DNA of 60,000 nt from Cristatella mucedo (GCA_009760855.2 WPIO01000064.1:1168001-1228000), one strand, 5' to 3'; counted from the stretch's first letter, positions 13,001 through 52,784 are shown. Numbers and translations are program-made. Notes: generated by a model not told the origin, from the letters alone.

Positions 13001-13514
13001 CTCGATGGCTGGCTGGGCGGCTCGTGCAGATGCTCTGGTGCTGGCACTTGCTAGACTTGTTTGCTTGCCGCTAGTCTGTCGTCATGTTTGTTTTGGTTTT
13101 GGCAATTTCAGTGAGTGCACGCGAGGAGGCTTCTGTAACTTTATGCACCTGAAGCCTATTTCGAGAGAGCTGAGAAAGAAACTTTATGGGAAACGATCTG
13201 GCGGCGGCGGCGGCGGAGGTGGTGGTGGTGGTGGTGGCGGCGGAGGAGGAGGGGGCGGCGGCAGTGATCGTGGTGGAGGTGGTGGTGGAGGCGGCGGCAG
13301 AAGAAGGTATGTTGTTGATATGACATTAAGCCTACAACAGTTTGTTGTGGCAACATGAGTCGCCTCTGCATCCGGGTTCTGGCTGAGCGAGTCCGTTTTT
13401 CGCTGCAGGTCGCGCTCCCCTCAAATGCGTAACCAGAGTCCGGGCGGCCAGAGAGATCGAGGCAGATACCAGCGAAGCCGCAGCAGAGACAGGGCTCGCA
13501 AAGGACGCTACTAA
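5871..13514 (+). CDS. U2AF1: U2 snRNP auxiliary factor small subunit U2AF35, complete, 8 exons
   Basis: U2AF35 pairs with U2AF2 and recognises the AG of 3' splice sites in the nucleus. Coding exons: 5871-5914, 6129-6216, 6552-6624, 6713-6789, 9055-9126, 9215-9348, 13112-13306, 13409-13514; all introns are GT-AG and the 789 nt give 262 residues. Exon 1 begins [15 protein letters not shown], the family N-terminus. Exon 2 holds zinc finger 1 (C[12 protein letters not shown]...C..LH). Exons 4-6 make the U2AF-homology RRM. The end of exon 6 and exon 7 hold zinc finger 2 (CCRQYEMG / [12 protein letters not shown]). The C-terminal RS region is unusual: a roughly 30-residue polyglycine block in exon 7 is followed by a short RS/RG tail in exon 8. 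Introns 4 and 6 (2.3 and 3.8 kb) carry retrotransposon and SINE copies. Confidence 0.96.
7140..7440 (+). repeat. Dispersed repeat family, copy 3, in U2AF1 intron 4
   Basis: The copy has the core (TTAACTACCATATGCGCACC), the GGAGTTACAGACCGA block and a GGTGCAGAAACACGTGCTATGG block in the same order as 3675-4020, so the whole roughly 300-bp unit is shared and not just a motif. Confidence 0.5.
7790..8063 (+). mobile_element. Non-LTR retrotransposon 3' tail in U2AF1 intron 4
   Basis: This is the same 3' region as the coding copy at 41150-41835, ending GGGCGCTTTATCAAGTG and then (ATT)n. It holds only the 3'UTR-like part and lies in sense orientation to U2AF1. Confidence 0.72.
8625..8735 (+). mobile_element. 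tRNA-derived SINE, family B
   Basis: It contains a box B-like GATCGTGGGCTCGAGCTC and a body (GTGAAGCTTCCGCAAAGAGG, then TTTTTGGCACTACAAACGAAT) that parallels the copy at 14968-15095. It is diverged. Confidence 0.45.
8927..8955. repeat. (GT)n microsatellite
   Basis: A GT dinucleotide run passes into GC dinucleotides, in U2AF1 intron 4, 100 bp before exon 5. Confidence 0.8.
9484..9655 (+). mobile_element. tRNA-derived SINE, family A, best copy
   Basis: Box A is readable as GATGGCTCCCTAGGTAAGG and box B as GGTTCGAATCC, about 40 bp apart, as in a tRNA promoter. The body TTTATTGCCACTGCAAGTGG and a short AT-rich tail follow. It lies in U2AF1 intron 6. Confidence 0.7.
9940..10240. mobile_element. 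Two retrotransposon tails joined tail to tail
   Basis: A short plus-strand tail (CAAGTGCCTAGAAAGAGACTG, 9947-10000) meets a longer minus-strand tail (10022-10240) through a shared (TAA)n tract, so the pair forms an inverted repeat around the microsatellite. Confidence 0.65.
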
Positions 13515-13667
13515 TGACCACGCGATTTGTCTGCTGCGATATGTGCAAGCTTCTGGCAGTTCTGTTTTGTCAGCATCACCGTGCTGTGCCTCTAGCTGTG
13601 CATTTCTGAATCTGTGCAAGCGCTGGCCGCAGATTAAGGGGTACAACGTATCGACAAGATTCCGGTC

Positions 13668-13673
13668 AATAAA
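13668..13673 (+). terminator. Poly(A) signal AATAAA of U2AF1
   Basis: A canonical AATAAA lies 154 bp after the U2AF1 stop codon and is the first one downstream, so it is the likely cleavage signal. Confidence 0.65.
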
Positions 13674-13885
13674 TACATTATTTGTAGTGTACAGAGGCCT
13701 CTGCTCACGAATAATGTCGGGCTACTGTAGGCGACCGTTGTTTCAGTGCTGGTTTTTCATGCACACTCGCCAGAAGTGTGAAAGTTCATACCTTCACGTG
13801 CGAGGGTAGCAAGCTTGGGTCCAATAACCTTGAGGTGTGTGGTGCTATCGACCGACGGTTTGTTCAGCCTTGACGGTTTGTTCAG

Positions 13886-14062
13886 ACTAATGTACTTGAT
13901 AAAGCGCCCTCAGAGAACTTAGTCTCTTTCTAGGCGCTTTACATTTGCTGCAAAGGGAAATGCAATTAAATGGTGAGTAAAATCATGCTTGAAAAACAAA
14001 CAAAATTAATAACATGGTTAGGGGTGACATGCACATGGTCAGCATGCAAATGTGGTTAGCGG
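13886..14062 (-). mobile_element. Non-LTR retrotransposon 3' tail
   Basis: It holds the block GATAAAGCGCCCTCAGAGAA through GGGTGACATGCACATGGTC, shared with the other copies, just past the U2AF1 poly(A) site. The (TAA)n tail is missing here. Confidence 0.7.
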
Positions 14063-14967
14063 CAGGAATCTTGCCATTGACTTTTAACTTTGATGGTGCA
14101 GTTATTGTGAGGCGACGGGAAAGGTGACAGAAATTGCAATGCTGAGTAACTATTTGTGACTCAGCTGTTGCACTTGCCTGGTGGCTGACCCACCCACAGC
14201 TGGGCCAGACCAGTTGTGACATTGGTGGTTGTTCACGTATCCGTAAATGTGTGTGGCAGCTAATATGGCTAATGCAAAAACAAAACTTTGCAAGTATACT
14301 AACCGGGTATTAAGTTTTCACTGGGAACTGGCAAGCAGCCAGTCTTGCTTCTTACTGACTGACACAAATGTTGCTCACAGTCACAATGCAAATTAGCTCC
14401 TCCTCCCTGGTGTTCAATTCATCGCCACGAAAACTACCTATCTGAGCCTGTAGCTTGTCTTCTTTTAGTTTCGAAGGTCTGTAGTCGCCAAGTACATGCA
14501 AAACAGCCGCAAGCAGCTCCCTGCCTCCTGGAGTCAGTTCGAGATGAGTTCTCAAGTCGTTTGCGTTTGAGGACTAGACATACATTCACCCGGTGTCCCA
14601 AATTGACCGTTTTCTGCTGGCTTCGCGCCCAGGCTCGTACTCAGTCACACAAGATTCTGACAAAGCCGGACGACATGGACTTAACACCTCTTACGACTTG
14701 GATATACCGTAGACTCAAGTCTCACAGCAAACCTACTGTGGGTGAAGTCCGGTCTAATAAGCACTTCTTGTAAACCGGTTGGAAGTACTACCGCCTTGAA
14801 CGTGTACAGTGGTAATAGCCAACCCACTGATGCAACGCCCGCTTTGCAGCAGCGCCAGATCTCCCGTCTGCCTGGACCGCGATCGTAGCGAATACGCTGT
14901 ACTCCGTTTTTGCTAGCCCCAATATTTTTTTTACCAGCTCCTTAGTGACTTATCATAATACCTACTC

Positions 14968-15200
14968 CGAGCTGGCTTTTCCCAGTGGTTAGGGTCCTCG
15001 CCTGATCGAGGTCGCGAGCTCGAGCCTCGTGGCTTTTGTGAACCGCCTGAGCCGAGATTAAGTTCCGTTATTGCGCTGTACAAGCGAATTATATATTTTT
15101 TATTTATTCCCCTTGGTAAACATACGATTGTTTAGCAGCCTCAAAGAAAAAAATCTCTTTCTATGCACTTTACATGTGCTGCAAAGGAAGCAAGGCAATA
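14968..15200. mobile_element. Family B SINE followed by a degraded retrotransposon tail
   Basis: The segment 14968-15095 has a box A-like CAGTGGTTAGGG and a box B-like GGTCGCGAGCTCGAGCC with a body like 8625-8735. The segment 15130-15200 is a weak minus-strand copy of the retrotransposon 3' block (CTCTTTCTATGCACTTTACA). Confidence 0.5.
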
Positions 15201-16706
15201 TGGTTAGTGATAACGTACAGTGTCAGTACGAATTCGCACACACAGGACGTTACGTGAACCTAGCAAATGCTAAAAGGAGCAGATGCGTTGTACCTTCTTT
15301 TAAACTGCCCTTAAGCCCTGGTGTATCGCGACATCAGTCGGGAGTTAGTTCCAGTTTTTGGATAAAACACGTGAACTAAAGGTACGGTCTCCTAAGGACA
15401 TGAGTTTTTTCGAGGCATGGCTAAACGGCTTGAGACTGGAGAGCGGGTGATACAATACCTAGCCTAATTGAGGAGTAGCTCAGAGAGGTAGGCTGGAGCA
15501 CGAGAATGAACGGACCTAAATTTTACCGACAAAACCTTAAAAGTCGATAGTCGCTGCTTGCCGAGGAGCTAGTGCAGAACGACTAGAAACGATGCAACGT
15601 GTGGCAACTGCGACACTTCCGATAGACAGGCCTGGGGAGCAGAGTTTCGGCACCAACTGTAAGGGAATTACTACAGGCCCTGTGGAGAGATTATTACGCA
15701 ACGGGCTCGTCAAAATAAAATCCACCGCAGTGCACGATAAAGTAGTCATTTTGTAAGCGATATACAGCGGAAGCAAGCTGAGCTAGACGCACTTCAATTT
15801 TACCGGAGACGTCTCGGAATAGAAATGAATTTCCTTCGGAATAAGGACAAACCCGCAACGGGTGAATTTGGAATGTGTAAATGTTTGTCCTTGCACAATA
15901 TTTCAGCTGTCTTTCGTGCATTTGGAACGTTAGTAAGATACTGATTCTGATCAAGAACTGGCCGTGTTTTTCATACTCTACCGTCCTCATTATTTTACTC
16001 AGATGTTCTAAAAATGTCACAGGTTGCTAATGATGATCCGATAAATTTAAAGTTTGAAGTGCACGCTCCTGGGTGTGCTTTGTGCGCTTTAAAGTTGTAT
16101 GATGGTAAACTGAGTAACGCGAGCTTCTTTGTCATAACTTGCATGCTTGTACACCTTCAGTTATACTATTCGGTACCTTGTCGATTCTTCAGCTTGGCCA
16201 AAGCCGTACGATCGAGATATAGTAGTAGCGCGATATGCGGGCTGACTTTCAGCGGCGTGGAAGTTTAACTCTGTGGGCGTGTCGTCACCCTCATGTGATT
16301 CCGCCCTCCCCCAGCCGACGTTTCGTCCACCCGCCGGGCGCGCACCTCACCGGCACGTGGCGCGTTCCTTACCGCGAAGTTCGCATTCTGCCTGTGCATC
16401 GGCATTAACGCACGCTATCCACTCTCTTATTGCCGGGCGCTCCGGAGCAGCACGCACGACGGCTACTACATCAGTATGTGTGTACGCTTGCTCGCTTGTG
16501 TTGCCTGTATGCGACACAATACAGCTGTCGTCAACAACTCGCTTGTAGGGGGGGGGTCGCTCTTCGCCGCGCCGCCATCGCGCGCCCGCGAGCCCCAGCA
16601 GCTCTTCGCGAAGAACTGTTTAACTACTGCGCCGAGTCTCGCTGAAGTCGCTCGGAATACCTCAAGTTCTCACTAGACGCGGCTTCGTCGATACTAATGG
16701 AATGTG

Positions 16707-16802
16707 AGTAATAATAATAATAATAATAATGCACTTGATAAAGCGCCATCAGAGAACTCAATCTCTTTATAGGCGCTTTACATTTGCTGCAAAGGGAAGT
16801 AG
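16707..16802 (-). mobile_element. Short non-LTR retrotransposon 3' tail
   Basis: A (TAA)n tract, CACTTGATAAAGCGCCATCA and GGCGCTTTACATTTGCTGC are present. It is truncated to less than 100 bp. Confidence 0.68.
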
Positions 16803-18253
16803 TTTCAAGTGAATGGCGCCGCTGCCGGATTGCATCGCTTGCGCACCGCTCGTCCGAGCTCGAGCTCGACTGCGACCTTTGAGTAAACTCGGCCGAGCGG
16901 TCTGCCGGGGTCAAGGTTATTTGGTCCAAGGGAGGTCGGCTAGCCGGATGCTTTCGTCGCTAGTAGTGAGGCGCGATCTCCGCATTTAGGAATAACCCAG
17001 ATAGCTTGCAGGAAATCCGGGAGTTGGGAGCGCTTTTCGAGAAAGAAACTAGATTCTTACAGGTGGGCGAGTGCGGTCTTGCGTCTGGCAAGCGACTAAA
17101 GCGCCGTCGTAGCCTCTCCGGCTACGACCTCTGACCTCTCCTCAGACCTCTCCGGCTCCTTTCAAGTATCGCCGCAGCTGTTCGCGTCCTGCAGCAGGCA
17201 ATGCTTTAGTGCCTGCTGCCTGTGCTGGGTGACCGAGCCACCGAGGCTCTTCTTCTGCCTCTATACGCATGAGGCTGTTGGACCAGCTGACCTCTACTTC
17301 ACTTAGCCCCTCACCGAACGTTGCTCATTGTGAGTATTGTCCTCGTACAGTGCTTCGCTCTTGCTGAAACTTGAGAGAGTATTTTCAATCACTGACCCTT
17401 ATTCGTGCTTCCTTTCCAGCGTGCGGAACGTATCAGTCAATTATACACCGTGTATTACAATAAAAATTAAAGTCACTGTACGTATGGACTGTAGGCCTCT
17501 GTATTCGAGCGCCCCCGCAAATCCATCGACGCCAAGTGCAGCAGCTGTACCACTGCTAGTGTGTGGCATCAACTTCCCCCCCCAAAAATTAGGGTGTGGT
17601 GAAACCAAGCCAGTCAAAGCGTGCTGTTCACTGATTGGCTATACTGGTGTGATTAAATGTACAATAATAATAATAATACGATATTTGTCACGTCTTTTGT
17701 CTTTTTTCTTTTATTTTGTCTAATATATTGGGTAATACGAGTGTTGTGGTGATTAAAGGGGTGTTATTTAATGTCCAGAGAGTTCTGTGCTTAGGTTTTA
17801 GGGTTTAGAGTTAAGGTTTTCGGGAGAAAGTCTAAGCAAAGGGATATCTCAAGACTTATTTATATATCGTAAATATAAACCGACGACGGGCGACCATGTT
17901 TGACATTCTGGTTTGAACACCCTGCGCCCATGGCAGAAAGTGGAGCTGGCTCGATGCATGAACGACGCCGTATTGGCCGCTGAGCGCCTCCCCCTAAGGA
18001 AGAGCTCCAAGATCATACGAAAGGCTATATTAGAATCGGCGGGTCGACGGCCACGCCGCGGCCGATCTTGACGCGCACCGGGGCGCTCCGCAAGGCGAGC
18101 GCGGCGTCCCCGTCGCGAGCGCCGCCGGCGGCACGCGTCGCCTGGATGGCTCACACGCGCTGCCGCTGCTCTCGGGCGCGGGCAGCGGCAGCGCACGGCC
18201 GCTGCCGCTCAGCAGACACCTTCTTCCTCGGCAGTCGAGCGCGGCGGTGCTGC

Positions 18254-46999
<28,746 letters not shown>

Positions 47000-47480
47000 A
47001 ACGCGGTTCGTTGCTATGCCCAGTTCGCATGCGCACCTCAAAGGAAGTGCCCCAGCTTCCGGTCTGCCGGCTTTCCCCTTGCCCTCTCGTATTTACCCAT
47101 CTGATTGAAGTCGCGGTCGAGTGAGGTGATGAAGCAAGTCAGTCTACAGTATGCAGTGCATGCGCCTACGTGAAAGCCGAAGACTTACGTATTAGCTAAT
47201 GGTAACTTGCGCTTTGTTTGGCGGGTAGCGGCACTGCCGATCTTGTGGGTGTGGGTCCGACCGAGCTGGCAGGCACGTCGACCTGTTTTTAAGGTCGGCG
47301 GCTAGTCGAGCTCCTCGCAGCGCCGGCCAATTGTAGTGCGCAGCCATACCCTGACAAACTGGTGGTTCGCGTGATGCCACCCAGGGCGGACTACGCGTGC
47401 ACGTACGCATTCCATTGACTGAACTAGGGTGGTCGTGCTCACGCGTAGAATGCAGCTAGACGCAGTTGCAGAGCCTGGGG
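47000..47480. promoter_or_regulatory. CFAP44 upstream flank, likely promoter region
   Basis: These 481 bp separate the CFAP44 start codon from the viral element. No TATA box or other specific site is evident. It is called as promoter only by position. Confidence 0.4.
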
Positions 47481-47661
47481 AGTAGATATAAAATGAATGG
47501 CATGTAGCCTAGGGCTCGATCGAACGACGTCATCAATTAAATAAATCGTCCTCCGATAAACAATCTCGCTATCGCTCGATCGTTTCTCGACGTCCGATTT
47601 ATTTAATGGCTGCCGTCATTCTCGAGACCCTATTCTCCATATCCTTCATTTTATATCTACT
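47481..47661. repeat. Imperfect palindrome at the viral left terminus
   Basis: The outer arms AGTAGATATAAAATGAATGG (47481-47500) and TTCATTTTATATCTACT (47645-47661) are inverted. The inner arms around TTAAATAAATCG (47537-47548) and CGATTTATTTAAT (47595-47607) are inverted too, with a loop near 47570. The whole 181 bp could fold into one long hairpin with a few mismatches. Confidence 0.8.
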
Positions 47662-47754
47662 AAGAGTTGTTTAGGTCGATGTGACTATATAAGAGTAAAA
47701 ATAGTTGCAATTAATTAAATATTTAATTAAATAAATTTTTCTATCTTTACATAT

Positions 47755-50700
47755 ATGTCTCAAAATATTGATAACTTTATGCAACGGGAGGGGGAAAAAT
47801 TTAGCGATAGTGCAAAATATATTAGAGAAGAGGTAAGAAAACGTACAGGTCTTCTTCCAAAATAAAAAATATCCTTTCTCAAAAGACAGTGTAGATGCAT
47901 TGATTGCAACTCTACGTTCACCAACATCTATAAAACTAGATAATCCTATTGCTAAGAAAACCGTTAAGCTTAACAGCGGATGGTCTTTCGATGGAGAGTC
48001 CAAGAGATTAATGAAGATACAGGTAACAGGTTGGTTTTTAAGAAAATCTTCTTCTGACGGATATATGATAAGATTGGAGCAGAACTTAAATTAGTTTTTA
48101 AAGAATTACTTAAAAACAAGAGTGACTTAAAATGACCCTTGTTATTTCGCCTATTTTAGTTTCAGACAGTGGTGCGTTTAATTACCAACCATTTGCTGGA
48201 GTAAGTAATTCAAAAATAAATAGAGTTTCAGATATTGATAGAATAATTAGAATGCAATTTGAATCTTTTAAAAAGAAAGAGGAATGGTTAGAAAGAGGTT
48301 CTAATTGGATTATAGTTGGCATTAATGCTATTTATGCAAAGTTTTCTTATTTTCGACATAAATTCGGCGGTAGTTATTTACCAATGCCAGAAGGATTAGA
48401 AAAGAAGAAATCAAAAATTAATATAAAGAATGAATTAGATAATCTTTGTGCTTTATGGTGTGTGTTAAGGTTTCTCCACTGGAGAGATAACCATCCAGAG
48501 TCTATTGCTGATTTAAAGGAAATATTACATGAGAAATATTCACAGCATCTAAAGAGAATAGATGAGTTGTTCACCGTTAAGGAAAATTATCCTTCAAGCG
48601 TTTTATATGTTGTTGATATTCTTCATTTAGCTGAATTATTTAACATAACTATTAATGTTTACGAATATGATAATAAAATTCTAACTCCACTTATAGTAGT
48701 TGATGAAGAGAAAGAAAGGTATTTAGATCTCCTTTTGTATAGCACTCCAAATAAAAACAATTTTCATTATGTAATTATTAAAAACTTCAATGGCTTGTGT
48801 AGAAGTAGCAAAGGATATGGAACACAGCTTACTTGTAAAAGATTTTTGTGTAGATTTTAATCTAAAGATAAACTAGAATCACATGTTGATGCTTGCAAAC
48901 GTGGAAATGATGGTAAATCTAGAATAAGAATGCCAAGTGCAGATTGTAAAACAGGAGATACATGTTATTTTTAGAGATTATGCTAAAACGTTATGGTGTC
49001 ATTATGTTGCTTATGCAGACTTTGAATGCTTACTTACAAGCGTTAGAAAAACAGATAAAGAAGATCCTACTACTCCACAAGGTACTTTTCAAAAGCCTAT
49101 TCCTTATTCATCTGCTTATACTATGATTGATTATGAAGGAAAACAAAGAACATTTAAATTATTCAATCGTTCAAAAAATGTTATTGATCTATTAAAAAGT
49201 GTTTTAGAGGAAGTTGAAATAATACAAAATGAAATTGAACCTGTTATTGATAAATACAATACATTTGATTATAGTAATTTTAAGGAAGAAGACAAAGAAG
49301 ATTTTGAGAATGCAACTGTTTGTCATATTTGCGATTTAGATTTAGATGGAGATGAAGTTTTAGATCATTGTCATTTAACAGGAAAGTATAGGGCTGCGAC
49401 ACATAATGCTTGCAACTTAAATCTCAGCATTAATCCTAAGAAGTTTAAACTTCCAGTATTTACTCACAACTTAAAAGGTTACGATTCACATTTATTAGTA
49501 CAAGAGTTTCAAGATTTAAAACTAGATAAAAAGTTATTGCCAATAACATGGAGAAATTAATAAACATTGAAATTGGTTCACTTACTTTTAAAGACTCTTT
49601 ATAAATGTTGCAAAAGGGTTTAGTTGATCTTGTAAATAATGTTAATAAATCAGGAAAACCATTAGAACAAACAAGAAAGTACTTTTTGATGTTGGATGAT
49701 AATGAATTTGATCTATTATAAGAAAAAGGTATATTGCCCTATGAGTATATAGACTCATTTTCAAGACTAGATGAAAAGTCACTACCTCCAATTAAAAGTT
49801 TTTATAGCACATTAAATGATGCAAACATAGATGAAAAAATATTATGATCGTGTTAAGAAAGTTTGGGCATTGATGAAAAAAATAGATCCAAACACTGAAG
49901 ATACATTAGGAAAGTACAGCGATATTTATCTAACTATGGATGTCTTTCTACTTGCAGATGTATTTCAACATTTTAGACATTTGTCAAAGAAAATTAATGG
50001 TTTAGATCCTGCCAATTTCATTACAGCACCAGGTTTAACTTGGTCTGCAGGTTTGACATTTTCAAAGGTTAAACTAGATTTATTAACAAACTTTGAACAT
50101 TTTGACTTCTTTGAAAGGGCAATAAGAGGAGAAATAACACAAGCGTCATGTAGATATATCAAAGCAAACAATGAAATGGCTAATTCTAATTCTTCTAATT
50201 ATGATAGTGCTACAATAAAGAGTTGGTTACTTTATGTCAAAGCAAATTCATTACATGCTACAGCAATGACACAACCACTTCCAATTTCTAATTTCAAGTT
50301 TTTAGATAGTAAACAATAAAAAAGTTTACAATTAAAAAGATACTATCATTAAAAGAAGATGCTGAAATTGGTTATGCTTTTGAAGTAGATATGCACTGTC
50401 CAGAAGAATTACACGACACTTACTCTAATTATCCTATTCTACCAATTAGGAGAAAAGTAGGCGATGAAGAATACTCTGAGTATCAAAAGAAAACGTTATT
50501 AAGGGATGATAAGAAAATAATAGATGATTGCGAAAGTAAGTCGGAAAAACTTATTGTTGATCTAGAACCAAGAGTTAAATATGTTATCCATAATGGAAAC
50601 TACAACTTGCAATTGAAAGAGGATATGTATTAACAAAGATACATAGAGTAATGAGTTTCACACAAAGTAGATGGTTGAGTGGATATATAGTTAATAACAT

Positions 50701-51844
50701 TGAAAGAAGGAAAGTAGCAAATTTATGACTTTGAAAAAAGAATATTTTAAACTCAAAAACAATGCATTTTTTGGAAAGACAATGGAAAATGTTAGTGAAC
50801 GAGTAAACATTGAATTGTTTGATCTAAAATATGATAATGATGTTGTAGTTTCAGATAAAAGAGTAATGAATGCAATGTTTATAGATAGAAGGTTGTTTAA
50901 TCGAGATTTAGTTGGAATTGAAACAACGAAAGCAGAGATCTGTCTTGATAAGCCTATTTAATTAGGTTTTAAAATTTTAGATATTTCAAAACTCATAATG
51001 CAAGATTTCCATTATAACACAATAAAAGATTATTAAAATTATAAAGTAACACTTGCTTATACTGACACTGATTCTTTGGTAATGCAAATAAATACTGATA
51101 ATGTTTATAGAGACTTTGAAAATTATTTAGATTACCTAGATTTGTCTGGTTATCCTAAGAATCAAGATATATGGAAAGTAGGAGGAGCTGAAAAGATTAT
51201 ACCTGCTAATAAGGGAAGTCTAGGGAAATTCAAGGATGAAATATGTGAAAAATATTCAGTAGATCCAAAAATAAAAGATTTCATTAAAGATGAGAAAGGT
51301 GTTATGATTGAAAAATAAATTGTACTTAATGAGGGTGTTTTCTTAAGACCAAAACTGTATTCAATGCAGATAGCTTTAAAGAAAGATAAAGGAATAGAAG
51401 TTAAGATGTGCAGTCAAAAAAGCAAAAGGAACAAAGAAAGATGTGGTAAAAAAGTGTTTGACACATTCTGATTATGTTGGTTGTCTTAAAACTGGATATG
51501 ATGTTTATTACAATCAATCAAGATTTCAATCTAGAAACCATCAAATTTATACTATAACACAATCTAAAAAAGTACTATCAGCATTTGACTAAAAAAGGTA
51601 TTGTTAGACTGTGGAATTCATAGTTACTCTTACGGTCACTGTAGGATAAAAGAGTCTGCAGGTCATTGTAAAACTTGTAATATTAGTATTGATGCCAAAA
51701 AGGAAGATTGAAATTACTAAACCTTTACCAGTTAAGAAAGTTAGATTTGCAGATAAAGAGAAAAGAGAAATAGATAAAAAATGTGTTGACTTACAAGAAG
51801 AAGTAGAACTATACGAGTCAATGGAGAAATTAAATGTATATTAA
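47755..51844 (+). pseudogene. Protein-primed family B DNA polymerase, broken
   Basis: The enzyme would replicate the linear viral genome from a terminal protein primer. Family motifs appear in order: an N-terminal region with ALWCVLRFLHWRD and HYVIIKNFNGL; exonuclease motif I YADFECLL (about 49012); an endonuclease VII-like zinc site CHICDLDL...DHCHLTGKYR...NACNLN (49321-49420); exonuclease II THNLKGYDSHLL (about 49464); PYEYIDSF; exonuclease III YLTMDVFLLADVF (about 49927); TAPGLTWSAGL; NNAFFGKTMENV (about 50758); and the catalytic YTDTDSLV (51059-51082). The length, about 1360 codons, fits Polinton polymerases. In-frame TAA codons lie at 48858, 49602, 49719, 50317, 50959, 51034, 51316 and 51590. 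Frame changes occur near 47863, 48965, 49555, 49840, 50320, 50610, 50720, 51425 and 51605. The ATG at 47755 is the first after the palindrome. As written it is not translatable with the standard code. Confidence 0.88.
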
Positions 51845-51869
51845 CACAAATATTTTTACTATTATAAGG

Positions 51870-52166
51870 ATGGATCCCAAAGAAGATTCTCAAGTTTCTG
51901 AAATTGATATTACCAGTTCTGATAGTGAATCCGAATATTCAGAAGACTCAATCGATTATCCTGATTATCAAATGGAAACAGAAATGGAGTCAGAGTCTTA
52001 CGAGTCTGAAGCTTCCTCGTACATGGATTCTGAATCAGATGAAGAGGTAGATCTAGAAGAACTTCTATTTGGTAAACAGTACGAAGATCTCACTGAAGAA
52101 GAAGTCAAATCATATAAAGAATTCTTTGAAGGATTTTTAGATAGCTCTGAAGGTGAAGAGATTTAA
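51870..52166 (+). CDS. Small acidic viral protein
   Basis: The 98-residue product is very rich in Asp, Glu and Ser (for example DITSSDSESEYSEDS) and has no hydrophobic segment. I do not recognise a family. The ATG at 51870 is preferred over the upstream in-frame one because TATAAGG lies directly before it, resembling the motif in front of other genes in the element. It follows the polymerase by 25 bp and is intact. Confidence 0.6.
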   Translation: MDPKEDSQVSEIDITSSDSESEYSEDSIDYPDYQMETEMESESYESEASSYMDSESDEEVDLEELLFGKQYEDLTEEEVKSYKEFFEGFLDSSEGEEI

Positions 52167-52193
52167 TTTCAATTAAATAAAATTTTATTTTCA

Positions 52194-52203
52194 TATATAG
52201 AAA
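52194..52203 (+). promoter_or_regulatory. Viral promoter-like motif TATATAGAAA
   Basis: The motif ends immediately before the ATG at 52204. It is part of a set repeated before several genes of the element on both strands. Confidence 0.65.
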
Positions 52204-52470
52204 ATGGAGGTATCAAGAATTTTAAGCTGTGAACAATCTAGAGAAATGGCAGTTAAAATCTGTCTTCAAAAACTTAAAGGAGAAGATCAAAGAATAGTTA
52301 AGCATTCACTTGATAAACTCATTCCAGATATTGATAGTTCATATATTAGTATTCTTATAGATATATGTGATACATGTGATAAACTAATGGAAAGTCGTAG
52401 TAAGATAAATGAGATGATTATAGAATCAAACAAAAAGTCAAAAACCCAAAAAACCAGGAGTTCAAATTAA
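52204..52470 (+). CDS. Small viral protein, paralog of the next gene
   Basis: 88 residues, not recognised, probably helical: LIPDIDSSYISILIDICDTC near the middle and a basic C-terminus. The degraded gene at 52512-52744 has the same layout, so this is the intact member of a tandem pair. Confidence 0.65.
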   Translation: MEVSRILSCEQSREMAVKICLQKLKGEDQRIVKHSLDKLIPDIDSSYISILIDICDTCDKLMESRSKINEMIIESNKKSKTQKTRSSN

Positions 52471-52499
52471 TTAATTTGTATTAAAAATTTTATAATCAG

Positions 52500-52511
52500 T
52501 ATATAGAAAAA
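52500..52511 (+). promoter_or_regulatory. Viral promoter-like motif TATATAGAAAAA
   Basis: The motif is intact, but the codon that follows is ACG instead of ATG. Confidence 0.55.
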
Positions 52512-52744
52512 ACGGATATTGCAAGAATGCTATGTTATGAAAATGTTAAGATTATTTCATGTAACGTTTGTTGTAGAATATTTAAAGTTAAATATAATGA
52601 TACAAATCTATATATTTTTATATTGCTAACTTACCTGATTCAATTATTGCAGACCTAATTAAGACTTGTGATCTTTATGATAAAATAGATGAGTGTAAAA
52701 GTATGATAGCTTCTATTGATAATGGTATTTTCAGCAAGATATAG
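52512..52744 (+). pseudogene. Degraded tandem paralog of the 52204-52470 gene
   Basis: The promoter-like motif is followed by ACG where the upstream paralog has ATG. The start (RMLCYENVK beside RILSCEQSR of the paralog) and, after a frame change near 52610, the segment SIIADLIKTCDLYDKIDECK align with the intact copy. It ends at a TAG. Function is unknown. Confidence 0.6.
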
Positions 52745-52774
52745 TTTGCTTATGTATATTTTATTTTTTATTAT

Positions 52775-52784
52775 TATATAGGAA
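52775..52784 (+). promoter_or_regulatory. Viral promoter-like motif TATATAGGAA
   Basis: Directly before the ATG at 52785; one base differs from the common TATATAGAAA. Confidence 0.6.

Larger units (their letters stand above)
13515..18253. other. 3' flanks of U2AF1 and CFAP44 (convergent genes) with repeats
   Basis: This 4.7-kb interval separates the convergent 3' ends of U2AF1 and CFAP44. Three retrotransposon tails and one SINE-like copy were recognised, plus short (TAA)n tracts. An open frame on the minus strand at 14352-14555 has a protein-like composition but matches nothing I recognise and has no partner exons, so no gene is called. Confidence 0.5.

Noticed and set aside
14352-14555. 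Minus-strand open frame with protein-like composition (LTPGGRELLAAVLHVLG)
   Set aside because: It could be an isolated exon, but there is no partner exon and I recognise no family.
47671-48003. Minus-strand open frame opposite the start of the viral polymerase
   Set aside because: The plus strand fits the polymerase N-terminal region and the minus frame has no motif.
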